Part shown: in pieces, positions 7,186 to 15,904 of the stretch
How positions within the stretch are numbered: the first letter of the stretch is position 1
How the letters are laid out: each line of letters begins with the position of its first letter
DNA from: Burkholderiales bacterium Ga0077543
Lineage (GTDB): Bacteria > Pseudomonadota > Gammaproteobacteria > Burkholderiales > Burkholderiaceae_C
DNA length: 64,000 nucleotides
Assembly: GCA_001464055.1 (NCBI GenBank)
Contig: LNET01000117.1
Span: 26,134 to 90,133, forward strand
Direction of reading: 5' to 3'
Notes under the pieces: model-generated
What the model was told of the DNA's origin: nothing
What the model saw: only the letters and a program-made list of their open reading frames with translations
Databases searched by the model: none
Translations under genes and position numbers: made by a program

Positions 7186-9795
7186 CTAACGGTTGCGGCC
7201 CTGCAGCGCCTTCAGCCTGTACAGCGCGTCCAGCGCTTCACGCGGCGTCAGCGCGTCGGGGTCGATGGCGGCCAGGGCGGCGTCGGTGGCGCTGGGCTCG
7301 GGCGCAGTGGCGGCGGCGGGTGGCGCGGCAAACAGGTCCACCTGGGCGCGGCTGTTGCCGGCCTGGGCTTCCAGCGCTTCCAGCGTGGCCCGCGCCTGGC
7401 GCACCAGCGCTGCCGGCATGCCTGCCAGCCGCGCCACCTGCACGCCGTAGCTGCGGCTGGCCGGGCCAGCTTCCAGCTGGTGCAGGAAGACGATGTCGTT
7501 GCCGCTTTCCACCGCACCCACGTGAAGATTGATGGCCCGGTCGTGCCGGCCCGGAAACTCGGTGAGTTCGAAGTAGTGCGTGGCGAACAGCGTGAAGGCG
7601 CGGCTCTTGTCGTGCAGGTGGCTGGCAATGGCGCCGGCCAACGCCAGCCCGTCGTAGGTGCTGGTGCCGCGGCCGATCTCGTCCATCAGCACCAGGCTGT
7701 GTTCACCCGCAGCGTGCAGGATGGCCGCGGCCTCGGTCATCTCGACCATGAAGGTGCTCTGCGCATTGGCCAGGTCGTCGGCGGCGCCGATGCGGGTGTG
7801 GATGGCGTCGATGGGCCCTAGCCGGCAGGCGCTGGCCGGCACATAGGCGCCGATGGCGGCCAGCAGCACGATCAGCGCCACCTGGCGCATGAAGGTGCTC
7901 TTGCCGCCCATGTTCGGGCCGGTGATGACGAGCATCTTGGTCTTCGCGTCGAGCCGGCAGTGGTTGGCGATGAAGCTGCCGCCGGTGGTCTCGGCCAGCC
8001 GCGCTTCGACCACCGGGTGGCGGCCGGCTTCGATGTCGATGCAGGGGTAGGGCACGAACTGCGGGCGGCACCAGCCCAGCGTGTCGGCGCGTTCTGCCAG
8101 GGCGGCCAAGGCGTCTAAACCGGCCAGGGCGCGTGCCAGGGCGGACAGCACAGGCAGGTGTTGCTGCAAGGCGTCCAGCAGCTGTTCGTACAGGAATTTT
8201 TCGCGCGCCAGGGCCCGGTCCTGGGCCGACAGCGCCTTGTCCTCGAAGGCCTTGAGTTCGGGCGTGATGTAGCGCTCGGCGTTCTTCAGGGTCTGCCGGC
8301 GCTGGTAGTCGGCGGGCACCTTGTCCACGTGCGAGGCCGTCACCTCGATGTAGAAGCCATGCACCTTGTTGAACTGCACGCGCAGGTTGGGAATGGCGGT
8401 GCGTGCCTTTTCGCGGGCCTCCAGGTCCAGCAGGAAGGCGTCGCAGTTCTGTGCGATGCCGCGCAGTTCGTCCAGGTCGGCGTCGAAGCCGCTGGCGATG
8501 ACGCCGCCTTCGCGCAGCAGCACGGCCGGTTCTTCGGCAATGGCCTGCAGCGTCTGCGCCACGGCCGGGTCGGGCTGCAGCGCCGCGTGCCATTGCGCCA
8601 GCAGTGTCGTGCCTTGGGGTGCGGCGGCGCGCAGCGCGGGCAGGGCGGCCAGGGTTTCCCGCAGGCCGGCCAGTTCACGCGGGCGCACCTGGCGCAGCGC
8701 CACGCGGGCGGTGGTGCGCTCGACGTCGCTGACGCCGCGCAGCGTCTCGCGCAGGGCCTCGAAGCCCTGGGTATGGCAGGCCGCGATGGCGTCGTGCCGC
8801 GCGCTGGCGGTGCTGCGTTCGCGCTGCGGGTGGGTGAGCCAGTGGCGCAGCAGCCGGCTGCCCATGCCGGTGCGGCAGCTGTCCAGCAGTGACAGCAGGG
8901 TAGGGGCGCTTTCGCCGCGCAGCGTCTGCACCAGTTCCAGGTTGCGGTGGGTGGCCGGGGGCAGGTCCAGCAGTTCGCTGGCGCGTTCGACGCTCAGCGT
9001 CTGCACGTGGGCCAGGGCGCGGCCCTGGGTGTGTTCGGCAAAGCTCAGCAGCGCGGCGGCGGCGGCCTGCGCGGTGCCCAGCTCCTGGGCGTTGTAGCCA
9101 GCCAGGCTGGCCACCTTGAGTTGCGTGCACAGCTTCTTCTCGCCCAGCGCCCGGTCGAACTGCCAGGCCGGGCGCGTAGTGCGCGCCGCGCGCGCCTGCA
9201 GCAGGGCTGCGGGCAGGGGGTTGATGGCGCCGTCGTGCAGCACCTCGGCCGGCTCCAGCCGGGCCAGCCAGCTGGGCAGTTCGGCTTCGCCGCATTCGGC
9301 CAGGCCCAGCTGGCCGCTGGCCAGGCCCAGCCAGGCCAGGCCCCAGGTGGCGCGATGCTTGTGCACGGCCAGCAGCAGGGTGTCGGCGCGCTCGGCCATC
9401 AGTTCGCCGTCGGTGACGGTGCCCGGGGTCACCACGCGCACCACCTTGCGCTCGACCGGGCCCTTGGCGGTGGCGACATCGCCCACCTGTTCGGCGATCG
9501 CCACGGGCTCGCCCAGCTTGATCAGCCGGGCGAGATAGCCTTCGACCGAATGCACCGGCACGCCGGCCATCACCACCGGTTCGCCGGCGCTCTGGCCGCG
9601 CGTGGTCAAGGTGATGTCGAGCAGCCGGTTGGCCTTGCGCGCGTCGTCCCAGAACAGCTCGTAGAAGTCCCCCATCCGGTAGAACACCAGGGTATCGGGG
9701 AAGTCGGCCTTGATGCCCAGGTACTGGGCCATCATGGGCGTGTGTGCGGACACATCGGGACGTCTGGCGACCGGCGGTGAGATTTCGTGTGGCAT
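7186..9795 (-). CDS. mutS: DNA mismatch repair protein MutS
   Basis: MutS (869 aa from the ATG at 9795) recognises mismatches and recruits MutL. The mismatch-reading motif appears as [11 protein letters not shown] (Phe-Tyr-Glu) after the usual [17 protein letters not shown] start. The ATPase has Walker [17 protein letters not shown] and downstream [20 protein letters not shown]. The C terminus is a short helix-turn-helix region ([18 protein letters not shown]). The track's start at 9873 would prepend unrelated residues. It lies 94 nt downstream of the sulP gene on the same strand and may be transcribed with it or from its own promoter. The length is normal for the family. Confidence 0.97.
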   Translation of the reverse strand: MPHEISPPVARRPDVSAHTPMMAQYLGIKADFPDTLVFYRMGDFYELFWDDARKANRLLDITLTTRGQSAGEPVVMAGVPVHSVEGYLARLIKLGEPVAIAEQVGDVATAKGPVERKVVRVVTPGTVTDGELMAERADTLLLAVHKHRATWGLAWLGLASGQLGLAECGEAELPSWLARLEPAEVLHDGAINPLPAALLQARAARTTRPAWQFDRALGEKKLCTQLKVASLAGYNAQELGTAQAAAAALLSFAEHTQGRALAHVQTLSVERASELLDLPPATHRNLELVQTLRGESAPTLLSLLDSCRTGMGSRLLRHWLTHPQRERSTASARHDAIAACHTQGFEALRETLRGVSDVERTTARVALRQVRPRELAGLRETLAALPALRAAAPQGTTLLAQWHAALQPDPAVAQTLQAIAEEPAVLLREGGVIASGFDADLDELRGIAQNCDAFLLDLEAREKARTAIPNLRVQFNKVHGFYIEVTASHVDKVPADYQRRQTLKNAERYITPELKAFEDKALSAQDRALAREKFLYEQLLDALQQHLPVLSALARALAGLDALAALAERADTLGWCRPQFVPYPCIDIEAGRHPVVEARLAETTGGSFIANHCRLDAKTKMLVITGPNMGGKSTFMRQVALIVLLAAIGAYVPASACRLGPIDAIHTRIGAADDLANAQSTFMVEMTEAAAILHAAGEHSLVLMDEIGRGTSTYDGLALAGAIASHLHDKSRAFTLFATHYFELTEFPGRHDRAINLHVGAVESGNDIVFLHQLEAGPASRSYGVQVARLAGMPAALVRQARATLEALEAQAGNSRAQVDLFAAPPAAATAPEPSATDAALAAIDPDALTPREALDALYRLKALQGRNR

Positions 9796-9889
9796 GTAGG
9801 GCGGGTCTGCAGGTCGCAGCGTGCGACAAGGTATCGGTCTGCTGCGCCCGGAATTATCGGACGCCGATGGCACGCTGCTGCAGGAAGAT

Positions 9890-11650
9890 TCAGCCCGCAG
9901 GTGCCAGCTGCTGCTGCGCCTGGTAGTGCGTCAGGAACACCTGCCCACGCAGTTGCCTGAGCAGCTGTGTGTCCTTCAGCCTGTCCATCACCGGCCCCTT
10001 CACTTCGCTGAAGTGCAGCACCACGCCGGCATCCTGCAGGCGCTGGTCGATGGCCTCCAGGCTTTCCAGCGCGCTGGCGTCGATGTCGTTGATGGCCGAG
10101 CATTGCAGCACCACGTGCTTCAGCGCGGGCCGGCGGGCCAGTTCTTCGTTGATGCGGTCTTCCAGTGCGCGCACGTTGGCGAAGTACAGGCTTTCGTCCA
10201 CGCGCAGGCTCAGCAGCTGCGGGCTGGTCTGCACCTCGTGGCGCAGCACGTTGCGGTAGGACTCGGTGCCCGGCACCAGCCCCACCTCGGCGATGTGCGG
10301 CCGGCTGGTGCGGTGCAGGAACAAGGCCAGGCTGAGCAGCACGCCCGCGATCAGCCCGGCCTCCACCCCCAGGCCCAGCGTGAACAGCACGGTGGCCAGC
10401 ACGGCGGCGAAGTCGGGTTTCGAATAGGCCCAGGTGCGCTTGAAGATGCCCAGGTCGACCAGCGACAGCACGGCCACCACGATGGTGGCCGCCAGCGTGG
10501 CCTGGGGCACGAAGTAGAGCGCTGGCGTCAGCAGCAGCGCCGCCAGCAGGATGCCCGCCGCGGTGAAGATGCCGGCGGCCGGGGTCTGGGCGCCGGCGTC
10601 GTAATTCACCACCGAACGCGAGAATCCGCCCGTCACCGGGAAGCCCCCGCTGAAGGCCGCGCCCAGGTTGCTGGCGCCCAGGGCCACGAGCTCGCGGTCG
10701 GGTTCGATGCGCTGGCGGCGCTTGGCCGCCAGCGTCTGGCCCACCGAGACCGACTCGACGAAACCCACCACGCTGATCAGCAGTGCCGGCACGGCCAGCT
10801 GCTGCCACAGCCCCAGGTCCCAGCTGGGCAGGGTCAGCGGCGGCAGGCCCTGGGGCACGGTGCCGACGATCTTCAGCCCCTGTTCGTGCAGCCTGAACTG
10901 CCAGGTCACCCAGGCCGTCAGCGCAATCGCGGCCACCGGCCCGGCCTTGGCCACCACGTCGGCCAGCCCGGTGGGCAGGCCCAGCCGCACCAGCAGCGGC
11001 TTCAGGGCGCGACGGGTCCACAGCAGCAGGGCGACGGTGGCCCCGCCCATCACGGCGGTCACGGCGTGCACCTGGTCCAGCTGCCGCACCAGTCCCGAGG
11101 CCAGTTCGACGAAGTTGTGCCCCTCGACCCGAACCCCCAGCAGCGGCTTCAGCTGCCCGGCCGCGATCAGCAAGGCCGAAGCGGTGATGAAGCCCGAGAT
11201 CACCGGATGACTCAGGAAGTTGGCCAAAAAGCCCAGCCGCAGCAGCCCCATGGCCAGCAGCATCGCGCCCGACAGGAACGCCAGCGTGATGGCCACCGTC
11301 CAGTACTCGGGCGTGCCGGGCACGGCCAGGTTGCCGATGGCCGCGGCCGTCATCAGCGACACCACTGCCACTGGCCCCACGGCCAGCACCCGGCTGGTGC
11401 CGAACACCGCGTACAGCAGGAGCGGCGCGATGCTGGCGTACAAGCCCACCACCGGCGGCAGCCCGGCCAGCGATGCATAGGCCAGGCTCTGCGGGATGAG
11501 CATGATGGTGACGATGAGCGCCGCCATCAGGTCGCGGGTGAAGGTGCCGCGGTCGTAGCGGCGCCCCCAGTCCAGGATGGGCAGGTGGCTTGCCAGGCCG
11601 GTGGCCGGCAGGGCCCGGTTCACGGCCGCGGGGGCGGCGGGCTCGGTCAT
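9890..11650 (-). CDS. SulP-family inorganic anion transporter with STAS domain
   Basis: This 586-aa protein has the SulP architecture: a hydrophobic core beginning [39 protein letters not shown], about 10-14 membrane segments, then a cytoplasmic STAS domain ([23 protein letters not shown] ... [22 protein letters not shown]). SulP proteins move sulfate or other anions, usually with Na+ or H+. Its start overlaps the stop of the upstream YeeE/YedE half-transporter gene by 4 nt, so it belongs to the arsR-led sulfur operon. Export of sulfate or sulfite produced by persulfide oxidation is an inference from context; uptake is equally possible. Confidence 0.92.
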   Translation of the reverse strand: MTEPAAPAAVNRALPATGLASHLPILDWGRRYDRGTFTRDLMAALIVTIMLIPQSLAYASLAGLPPVVGLYASIAPLLLYAVFGTSRVLAVGPVAVVSLMTAAAIGNLAVPGTPEYWTVAITLAFLSGAMLLAMGLLRLGFLANFLSHPVISGFITASALLIAAGQLKPLLGVRVEGHNFVELASGLVRQLDQVHAVTAVMGGATVALLLWTRRALKPLLVRLGLPTGLADVVAKAGPVAAIALTAWVTWQFRLHEQGLKIVGTVPQGLPPLTLPSWDLGLWQQLAVPALLISVVGFVESVSVGQTLAAKRRQRIEPDRELVALGASNLGAAFSGGFPVTGGFSRSVVNYDAGAQTPAAGIFTAAGILLAALLLTPALYFVPQATLAATIVVAVLSLVDLGIFKRTWAYSKPDFAAVLATVLFTLGLGVEAGLIAGVLLSLALFLHRTSRPHIAEVGLVPGTESYRNVLRHEVQTSPQLLSLRVDESLYFANVRALEDRINEELARRPALKHVVLQCSAINDIDASALESLEAIDQRLQDAGVVLHFSEVKGPVMDRLKDTQLLRQLRGQVFLTHYQAQQQLAPAG

Positions 11651-12096
11651 GCAGTGGCTGGCGGCCGGCGCGACATCCGGTCGGTCAGCTCGAACAGGCC
11701 CATGCCGGCCAGCATGGCCACCACGAACAGCAGCGCCTTCGGTTCGCCGGCCGCCATCGACACGATGGCCGGGCCCGGGCAGAAGCCCGCCAGGCCCCAG
11801 CCGGCGCCGAACAGCAGCGCGCCCACCACCAGGGGCCGGTCGATGTCGCGCGACTTGGGCAGGTGCAGGGCGCCGCCCAGCAGGTTGGTGGTGCGCTTGC
11901 GGGCTGCCGTGAAGGCGAACAGACCCACGAGTACGGCGCCGCCCATCACGAAGGCCAGCGACGGGTCCCAGGCGCCGGCCAGGTCGAGGAAGCCGAGCAC
12001 CTTGCCCGGGTCGGTCATGCCAGAAATCATCAGCCCCCAGCCGAACAGCAGGCCGACGCCGAATTCCGTGGCGCGAAGCATGGTGGTGTTTTTCAT
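11647..12096 (-). CDS. YeeE/YedE (DUF6691-type) half-transporter, second subunit
   Basis: The 149-residue membrane protein starts MKNTTMLRATEFGVGLLFGWGLMISGMTDPGKVLGFLDL and ends with GALLFGAGWGLAGFCPGPAIVSMAAGEPKALLFVVAMLAGM. The conserved G-x-C-P-G cysteine resembles the site that passes a sulfur species in YeeE/YedE (TsuA/PmpAB-like) channels. It follows the sister subunit by 22 nt and overlaps sulP by 4 nt. The track start at 12153 lies inside the previous gene, so the ATG at 12096 is used. The pair probably forms one split transporter for thiosulfate, sulfide or persulfide sulfur. Confidence 0.88.
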   Translation of the reverse strand: MKNTTMLRATEFGVGLLFGWGLMISGMTDPGKVLGFLDLAGAWDPSLAFVMGGAVLVGLFAFTAARKRTTNLLGGALHLPKSRDIDRPLVVGALLFGAGWGLAGFCPGPAIVSMAAGEPKALLFVVAMLAGMGLFELTDRMSRRPPATA

Positions 12097-12118
12097 GATG
12101 AAGTTTCCTTGGCCGATG

Positions 12119-12556
12119 TCAGAACAGGTGGCGCAGGGCGTAGACCATCGCAAAGCCGGCGGCCATGAAGGTGCCGGTGGCCACCAGCGAACGGGGTGAC
12201 AGCCGCGACAGCCCGCAGACCCCGTGGCCGCTGGTGCAGCCCGAGCCCAGCCGCGTGCCGTAGCCCACCAGCAGGCCGGCGGCCACCACGGCCAGGGTGC
12301 CGGCGTCGATGCGCGCGGCGGCCAGCCAGCCGGCCGGCGCCAGCAGCCCCAGCGTGACCGGTGCGGCCAGCATGCCCAGCAGGAAGGCGATGCGCCAGCT
12401 GCTGTCGCCGGCGCGCGGCGGCATCAGGCCACCCAGGATGCCGCTGATGCCCAGGATGCGGCCGTTCAGCAGGATGAAGGCCGCCGAGGCCAGGCCCAGC
12501 AGCAGTCCGCCAGCCAGGCTCATCCAGGGGGTGAAGTGGGTCCAGTCGATGTTCAT
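12119..12556 (-). CDS. YeeE/YedE half-transporter, first subunit
   Basis: This 145-aa membrane protein has about four helices and the family signature [37 protein letters not shown]. The GxGCTSGHG cysteine is the proposed sulfur-relay residue of YeeE/YedE transporters. In bigR-type operons two half-length YeeE/YedE genes sit together, as here. It lies 75 nt downstream of the ArsR-type regulator; that gap holds a poly-G tract and a 12-bp tandem repeat. Transport of sulfide-derived sulfur is inferred from context and family. Confidence 0.9.
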   Translation of the reverse strand: MNIDWTHFTPWMSLAGGLLLGLASAAFILLNGRILGISGILGGLMPPRAGDSSWRIAFLLGMLAAPVTLGLLAPAGWLAAARIDAGTLAVVAAGLLVGYGTRLGSGCTSGHGVCGLSRLSPRSLVATGTFMAAGFAMVYALRHLF

Positions 12557-12593
12557 GGTGGTGATTCAGGGTCGGTGGTGGGGGGGGGTCGGG

Positions 12594-12641
12594 CTTCGAC
12601 GCGGGCTGTAACGCGAGCTTCAACGCGAACTTCAGCGTGCG
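12594..12641. repeat. Four imperfect 12-bp tandem repeats
   Basis: Four consecutive 12-mers are visible: CTTCGACGCGGG, CTGTAACGCGAG, CTTCAACGCGAA and CTTCAGCGTGCG. The last overlaps the stop of the arsR-type gene. They lie between that gene and the first yeeE gene, next to a G9 tract. They probably arose by slippage; I see no functional motif. Confidence 0.55.
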
Positions 12642-12949
12642 CCCTGGCAGAACTGTTCGTACAGGGTCTTCATCAGGGCCAGCGCCTGCGGGCTGCTCAG
12701 GCTGTAATGGATGTGCTTGCCATCGCGGCGCGTGCTCACCAGTTGCTGTTCGCGCAGCACGGTGAGCTGTTGCGACAGCGTGGGCTGAACGATGCCCAGC
12801 AGTTCCTCGAGCTCGCCGACGCGCTTCTCGCCCTGGGACAGTTCGCACAGGATGAGCAGCCGATCGGGGTTGGCCAGCACCTTCATCAGGCTGCAGGCCG
12901 CGCCGGCCGAGGCGCGCATCTCGCTCAGGGGCATGGTTGCCGTGCTCAT
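12632..12949 (-). CDS. ArsR/BigR-like persulfide-responsive repressor
   Basis: This 105-residue winged-helix protein has the ArsR recognition region EELLGIVQPTLSQQLTVLREQQLVSTRRDGKHIHYSL. Cys35 (LLILCELS) and Cys101 (YEQFCQ) are 66 residues apart, the same spacing I recall for the redox pair of BigR (Cys42/Cys108), which forms a tetrasulfide or disulfide with persulfide. No typical metal-binding ArsR motif (CVC) is present. An additional Cys19 occurs. It heads a leftward operon with two YeeE/YedE genes and sulP and diverges from a BLH hydrolase gene across the 12991-13025 palindrome, which is its likely operator. GGAGG lies upstream of its ATG. Confidence 0.9.
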   Translation of the reverse strand: MSTATMPLSEMRASAGAACSLMKVLANPDRLLILCELSQGEKRVGELEELLGIVQPTLSQQLTVLREQQLVSTRRDGKHIHYSLSSPQALALMKTLYEQFCQGAR

Positions 12950-12990
12950 CGTGCCGTGGCCTCCAGGGGCAAGTCATTTAAGTTGAAGAT

Positions 12991-13025
12991 AGTTTATTGA
13001 CGAATGATTTGTTTGTCAATAAACT
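12991..13025. promoter_or_regulatory. Symmetric divergent promoter and operator
   Basis: AGTTTATTGAC and GTCAATAAACT are perfect 11-nt inverted arms around 13 nt. On the + strand the arms create TTGACG (12997-13002), 17 nt, then TAAACT (13020-13025). On the - strand they create TTGACA (13019-13014), 17 nt, then TAAACT (12996-12991). Both are sigma70 promoters with ideal spacing, and the -35 of each lies against the -10 of the other. The predicted leaders are short (about 20-35 nt) and end in AAGG and GGAGG ribosome-binding sites. The ArsR/BigR-like repressor is the likely ligand and would shut both directions at once. Promoter activity is predicted, not measured. Confidence 0.75.
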
Positions 13026-13054
13026 GATGCATCGATATCGCAAGGATGCGTCCC

Positions 13055-13939
13055 ATGACCACCGCCTCGGCCCCCAGCGCCAACCCCATCGTCCACGCCA
13101 TCTTCGACCCCGCCACCTGGACCGTCAGCTACGTGGTGCACAGCGGGCCGGGCTCGTCGTGCGTGCTGATCGACAGCGTGCTCGACTACGACCCCAAGGC
13201 CGGCCGTACCCGCACCGTGTCGGCCGACAAGCTGGTCGATTACGTGCGCGCCCACGACTTGCGGGTCGAATGGATCCTGGAAACCCATGCCCATGCCGAC
13301 CACCTGAGTGCCGCACCCTATCTGAGGCAGCAATTGGGCGGGAAGATCGCCATTGGCGATCAGATCACCCGGGTGCAGAAGGTCTTCAAGGGCCTGTTCA
13401 ACCTGGAGCCCGAGTTCCAGACCAACGGCCTGCAGTTCGACCGCCTGCTGGCCGACGGCGACACCGTGCAGGCCGGCGCACTCACTGGCCGCGTGATGGC
13501 GGTTCCCGGGCACACTCCGGCCTGCGTGGCCTACCAGTTCGGCGACGCCGTGTTCGTGGGCGACACCCTGTTCATGCCCGACGTGGGCACCGCGCGCTGC
13601 GACTTCCCGGGCGGCGACGCGCGCACGCTCTACGCCAGCACGCGCAAGCTGCTGGCCCTGCCGCCGCAGACCCGGCTGTTCATGTGCCACGACTATCCGC
13701 CGCCGGGCCGCGATGTGGCCTTCGAGTGCACCGTGGCCGATCAGCGTGCGCGCAACATCCACGTGCACGATGGCATCGGCGAAGCCGAGTTCGTGGCCAT
13801 GCGCACCGCGCGCGACGCCACGCTGGAAATGCCCACGCTGATCCTGCCGGCCGTGCAGATCAACATCCGCGCCGGTGAAATGCCGCCGAAGGAAGCCAAC
13901 GGCACGTCTTACGTGAAGATTCCCATCAACGCCCTGTGA
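13055..13939 (+). CDS. BLH/ETHE1-like metallo-beta-lactamase-fold persulfide dioxygenase
   Basis: The 294-aa protein has the metallo-beta-lactamase fold ligands: ETHAHADHLSAA (HxHxDH), VMAVPGHTPACVAY and GDTLFMPDVGTARCDF, with a late MCHDYPPPGRD. The single-iron ETHE1/BLH group oxidises glutathione persulfide to sulfite during sulfide detoxification, which suits the neighbouring BigR-like repressor. The track starts at an ATG at 13046; the second ATG at 13055 has AAGG at better spacing and is used. It is the first gene rightward from the shared palindrome. Unlike some BLH proteins it lacks a fused DUF442 phosphatase-like domain; a separate DUF442 gene lies at 33754. Confidence 0.9.
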   Translation: MTTASAPSANPIVHAIFDPATWTVSYVVHSGPGSSCVLIDSVLDYDPKAGRTRTVSADKLVDYVRAHDLRVEWILETHAHADHLSAAPYLRQQLGGKIAIGDQITRVQKVFKGLFNLEPEFQTNGLQFDRLLADGDTVQAGALTGRVMAVPGHTPACVAYQFGDAVFVGDTLFMPDVGTARCDFPGGDARTLYASTRKLLALPPQTRLFMCHDYPPPGRDVAFECTVADQRARNIHVHDGIGEAEFVAMRTARDATLEMPTLILPAVQINIRAGEMPPKEANGTSYVKIPINAL

Positions 13940-13958
13940 AGCCGCCGAGGAACCGCGC

Positions 13959-14312
13959 ATGAGCTCCTTCGACCACCCTGCGCTCGTCCAGAGCATCAGC
14001 CATTCGCTGGCCAGCCTGCGCAAGTCGCAGCCCGAGGTGATGCAGGGCTTCGGCGCCCTGTCCAAGGCCGCGATGGCCGCCGGCGCCATTGACGAAACGC
14101 ACAAGGAACTGATGGCGCTGGCCATCGGCATCACCCAGCGCTGTTCGGGCTGCATCGGCTTTCACGTCAAGGCGCTGCGGCGGCTGGGCTGCACCCGGCA
14201 GCAGCTCGACGAGACGCTGGCGGTCTGCGTCTACATGGGCGGCGGCCCGGCCTTGATGTACGCCGCCGAGGCCGTGGCGGCCTGGGAAGCGTTCGCGCCC
14301 GCGGTTCCCTGA
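13959..14312 (+). CDS. AhpD-like carboxymuconolactone decarboxylase family protein
   Basis: This 117-residue all-helical protein carries the AhpD-type site ALAIGITQRCSGCIGFHVKALRRLGC, with CxxC followed by a histidine four residues later. That arrangement acts as a peroxidase or disulfide relay in AhpD. It follows the BLH gene by 19 nt, so it is probably cotranscribed from the 12991-13025 promoter. A role in reducing oxidised thiols or handling persulfide is inferred from this context. The name of the family reflects fold, not decarboxylase activity. Confidence 0.88.
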   Translation: MSSFDHPALVQSISHSLASLRKSQPEVMQGFGALSKAAMAAGAIDETHKELMALAIGITQRCSGCIGFHVKALRRLGCTRQQLDETLAVCVYMGGGPALMYAAEAVAAWEAFAPAVP

Positions 14313-14351
14313 AGGTGCGGCGCGCCGGCCACAGGGTCGACGGGGCTGGGG

Positions 14352-15332
14352 CTATGGCTCCACGGGGGGCTTGGGGCCGGTTTTGGTCGTGGTCGTGTCG
14401 GCTTGCAGGCTGCGGTCGGGCGTCTTCTTGCGCGTGAGGGCTTCGCGCCGCGCCGAGCGTTGGGCGTCCAGCACCTGGCCATGTGCCCACCAGCGCAGGA
14501 ACTCTTCGGGCGTTTCCAGCGTGATGCGGCCCCAGGCGCCGGTGCGGAAGTCGTTGATGGCCACTTCGGCCGCCTTTTGCATGTTCACGCGGCCACCGGG
14601 CAGCAGGCCTCCGCGCTTGCGGCCCACCTCGGCCAGCAGGGCTTCGTCGCCCAGGGCCGCGATGTCGCCCAGCTTGTAGCGTTCCTGCAGGCGGTGGCCA
14701 TAGCGCGGGCGCACACTGGCCAGCAGGACCAGGGCGACTTCCTCCTCGTCGTAGGCATTGCGACCGATGCCGCCGCTGGCGGCCAGGTGGTAGCCGGTTT
14801 GTTCGACGGTGATGCGCGGCCACAGCATGCCCGGCGTGTCGAAGAGATAGACGTCACTGGCCAGCACCAGTTTCTGTTCGGCCTTGGTGATGCCGGGCTC
14901 GTCACCGGTCTTGGCCGAGCGCTGGCCCATCAGGGTGTTGATCAGGGTCGACTTGCCGACGTTCGGGATGCCGCAGATCAACACCCGCAGCGGCTTGACC
15001 ATGCCGCCGCGCAAGGGCGCCAGCGCGCGGCAGGCGGCCACCAGCTGCCGGGCCGGCGCGGCGGCACTCGCGTCCAGGCCCAGAGCACGCGTCGCGGCCT
15101 GGGCCTGGTAGTGGTCCAGCCACAGTGTGGTCAGTTCGGGGTCGGCCAGGTCCTGCTTATTCAGTACCTTCAACGCCGGCTTGCCTTGGGTCAGCTCGGC
15201 CAGCAGCGGGTTCGCACTGGAACCGGGCAGCCGGGCATCGAGCAGTTCGATGACGACGTCGATCTCGGGCAGCCGTTCGCTGATGGCCTTCCGGGTCGAA
15301 TGCATGTGACCGGGAAACCATTGGATGGGCAT
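14352..15332 (-). CDS. YlqF/RbgA-like ribosome-assembly GTPase
   Basis: This 326-aa circularly permuted GTPase starts MPIQWFPGHMHSTRKAI, a conserved YlqF/RbgA opening. The G motifs appear in the order G4 (LNKQDLAD), G1 (GIPNVGKSTLINTL) and G3 (DTPGML), the permuted order of this family. Homologues act late in large-subunit ribosome maturation. The track start at 15536 adds 68 residues without family character. The C terminus ends in a short Thr/Pro/Lys-rich tail. It is divergent from the DJ-1 family remnant, 148 nt away. Confidence 0.93.
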   Translation of the reverse strand: MPIQWFPGHMHSTRKAISERLPEIDVVIELLDARLPGSSANPLLAELTQGKPALKVLNKQDLADPELTTLWLDHYQAQAATRALGLDASAAAPARQLVAACRALAPLRGGMVKPLRVLICGIPNVGKSTLINTLMGQRSAKTGDEPGITKAEQKLVLASDVYLFDTPGMLWPRITVEQTGYHLAASGGIGRNAYDEEEVALVLLASVRPRYGHRLQERYKLGDIAALGDEALLAEVGRKRGGLLPGGRVNMQKAAEVAINDFRTGAWGRITLETPEEFLRWWAHGQVLDAQRSARREALTRKKTPDRSLQADTTTTKTGPKPPVEP

Positions 15333-15480
15333 GGGGGCAGGGGCTTTCGCCGAAGAAGCGGGAGCCCGGATTGTGCGGCGTGTGCGTCGCGGCCTTGTCC
15401 TACGGGCCCATGGGTGCTGCGCACTGCCCCGCCTGGCCCAAGGCAGGCTACGGTGAGTGCAACCATCCAACGGAATCCCG

Positions 15481-15885
15481 ATGAACATCCTCATGGTCCT
15501 GACTTCGCACGACACGCTCGGCAGCACCGGTCGCAAGACCGGCTTCTGGCTGGAAGAGTTCGCCGCGCCCTATTACGTCTTCGAGGACGCCGGCGCCCAG
15601 CTGACCCTGGCTTCACCGCTCGGCGGCCAGCCGCCGCTGGACCCGAAGAGCGACGAAGCCGACGCCCAGACCGATGCCACCCGGCGCTTCAAGGCCGACG
15701 GCCAGGCCCAGGCGGCGCTGGCCCAAACCATGCTGCTGTCGGACGTCAAGGCGGCGAGCTTCGACGCCGTCTTCTATCCCGGTGGCCATGGGCCGCTGTG
15801 GGACCTGGCCGAAGACACGGGCCAGAATCCGGCCTCGTCCGCACCGGCAGCGCAAGCGCTGCTGGCACGCATCCAGAGCAGCTGA
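15481..15885 (+). pseudogene. DJ-1/PfpI family gene with in-frame internal deletion
   Basis: The reading frame is open (134 aa) and starts like the class I glutamine-amidotransferase-like DJ-1/PfpI proteins: MNILMVLTSHDTLGSTGRKTGFWLEEFAAPYYVF, then FDAVFYPGGHGPLWDLAED. In intact relatives, as I remember them, about 90 residues follow, including the nucleophile elbow AVCHAPG, before the C-terminal TGQNPASS. Here WDLAED joins directly to TGQNPASSAPAAQALLARIQSS. The catalytic cysteine and half the core are therefore gone without loss of frame. It may be a recent pseudogene or a truncated protein of unknown use. The next gene, an aldehyde dehydrogenase, starts 19 nt downstream. Confidence 0.82.
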
Positions 15886-15904
15886 AACTTCCAGGTAAAG
15901 AATC

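Noticed and set aside
9821-12199. 792-aa plus-strand ORF
   Set aside because: Antisense to sulP and the YeeE/YedE genes; Gln/His-rich composition typical of a GC shadow.
12573-12590. G9 tract as a phase-variation switch
   Set aside because: It lies in the gap after arsR and before yeeE, outside any coding frame or promoter spacing, so slippage would have no evident effect.
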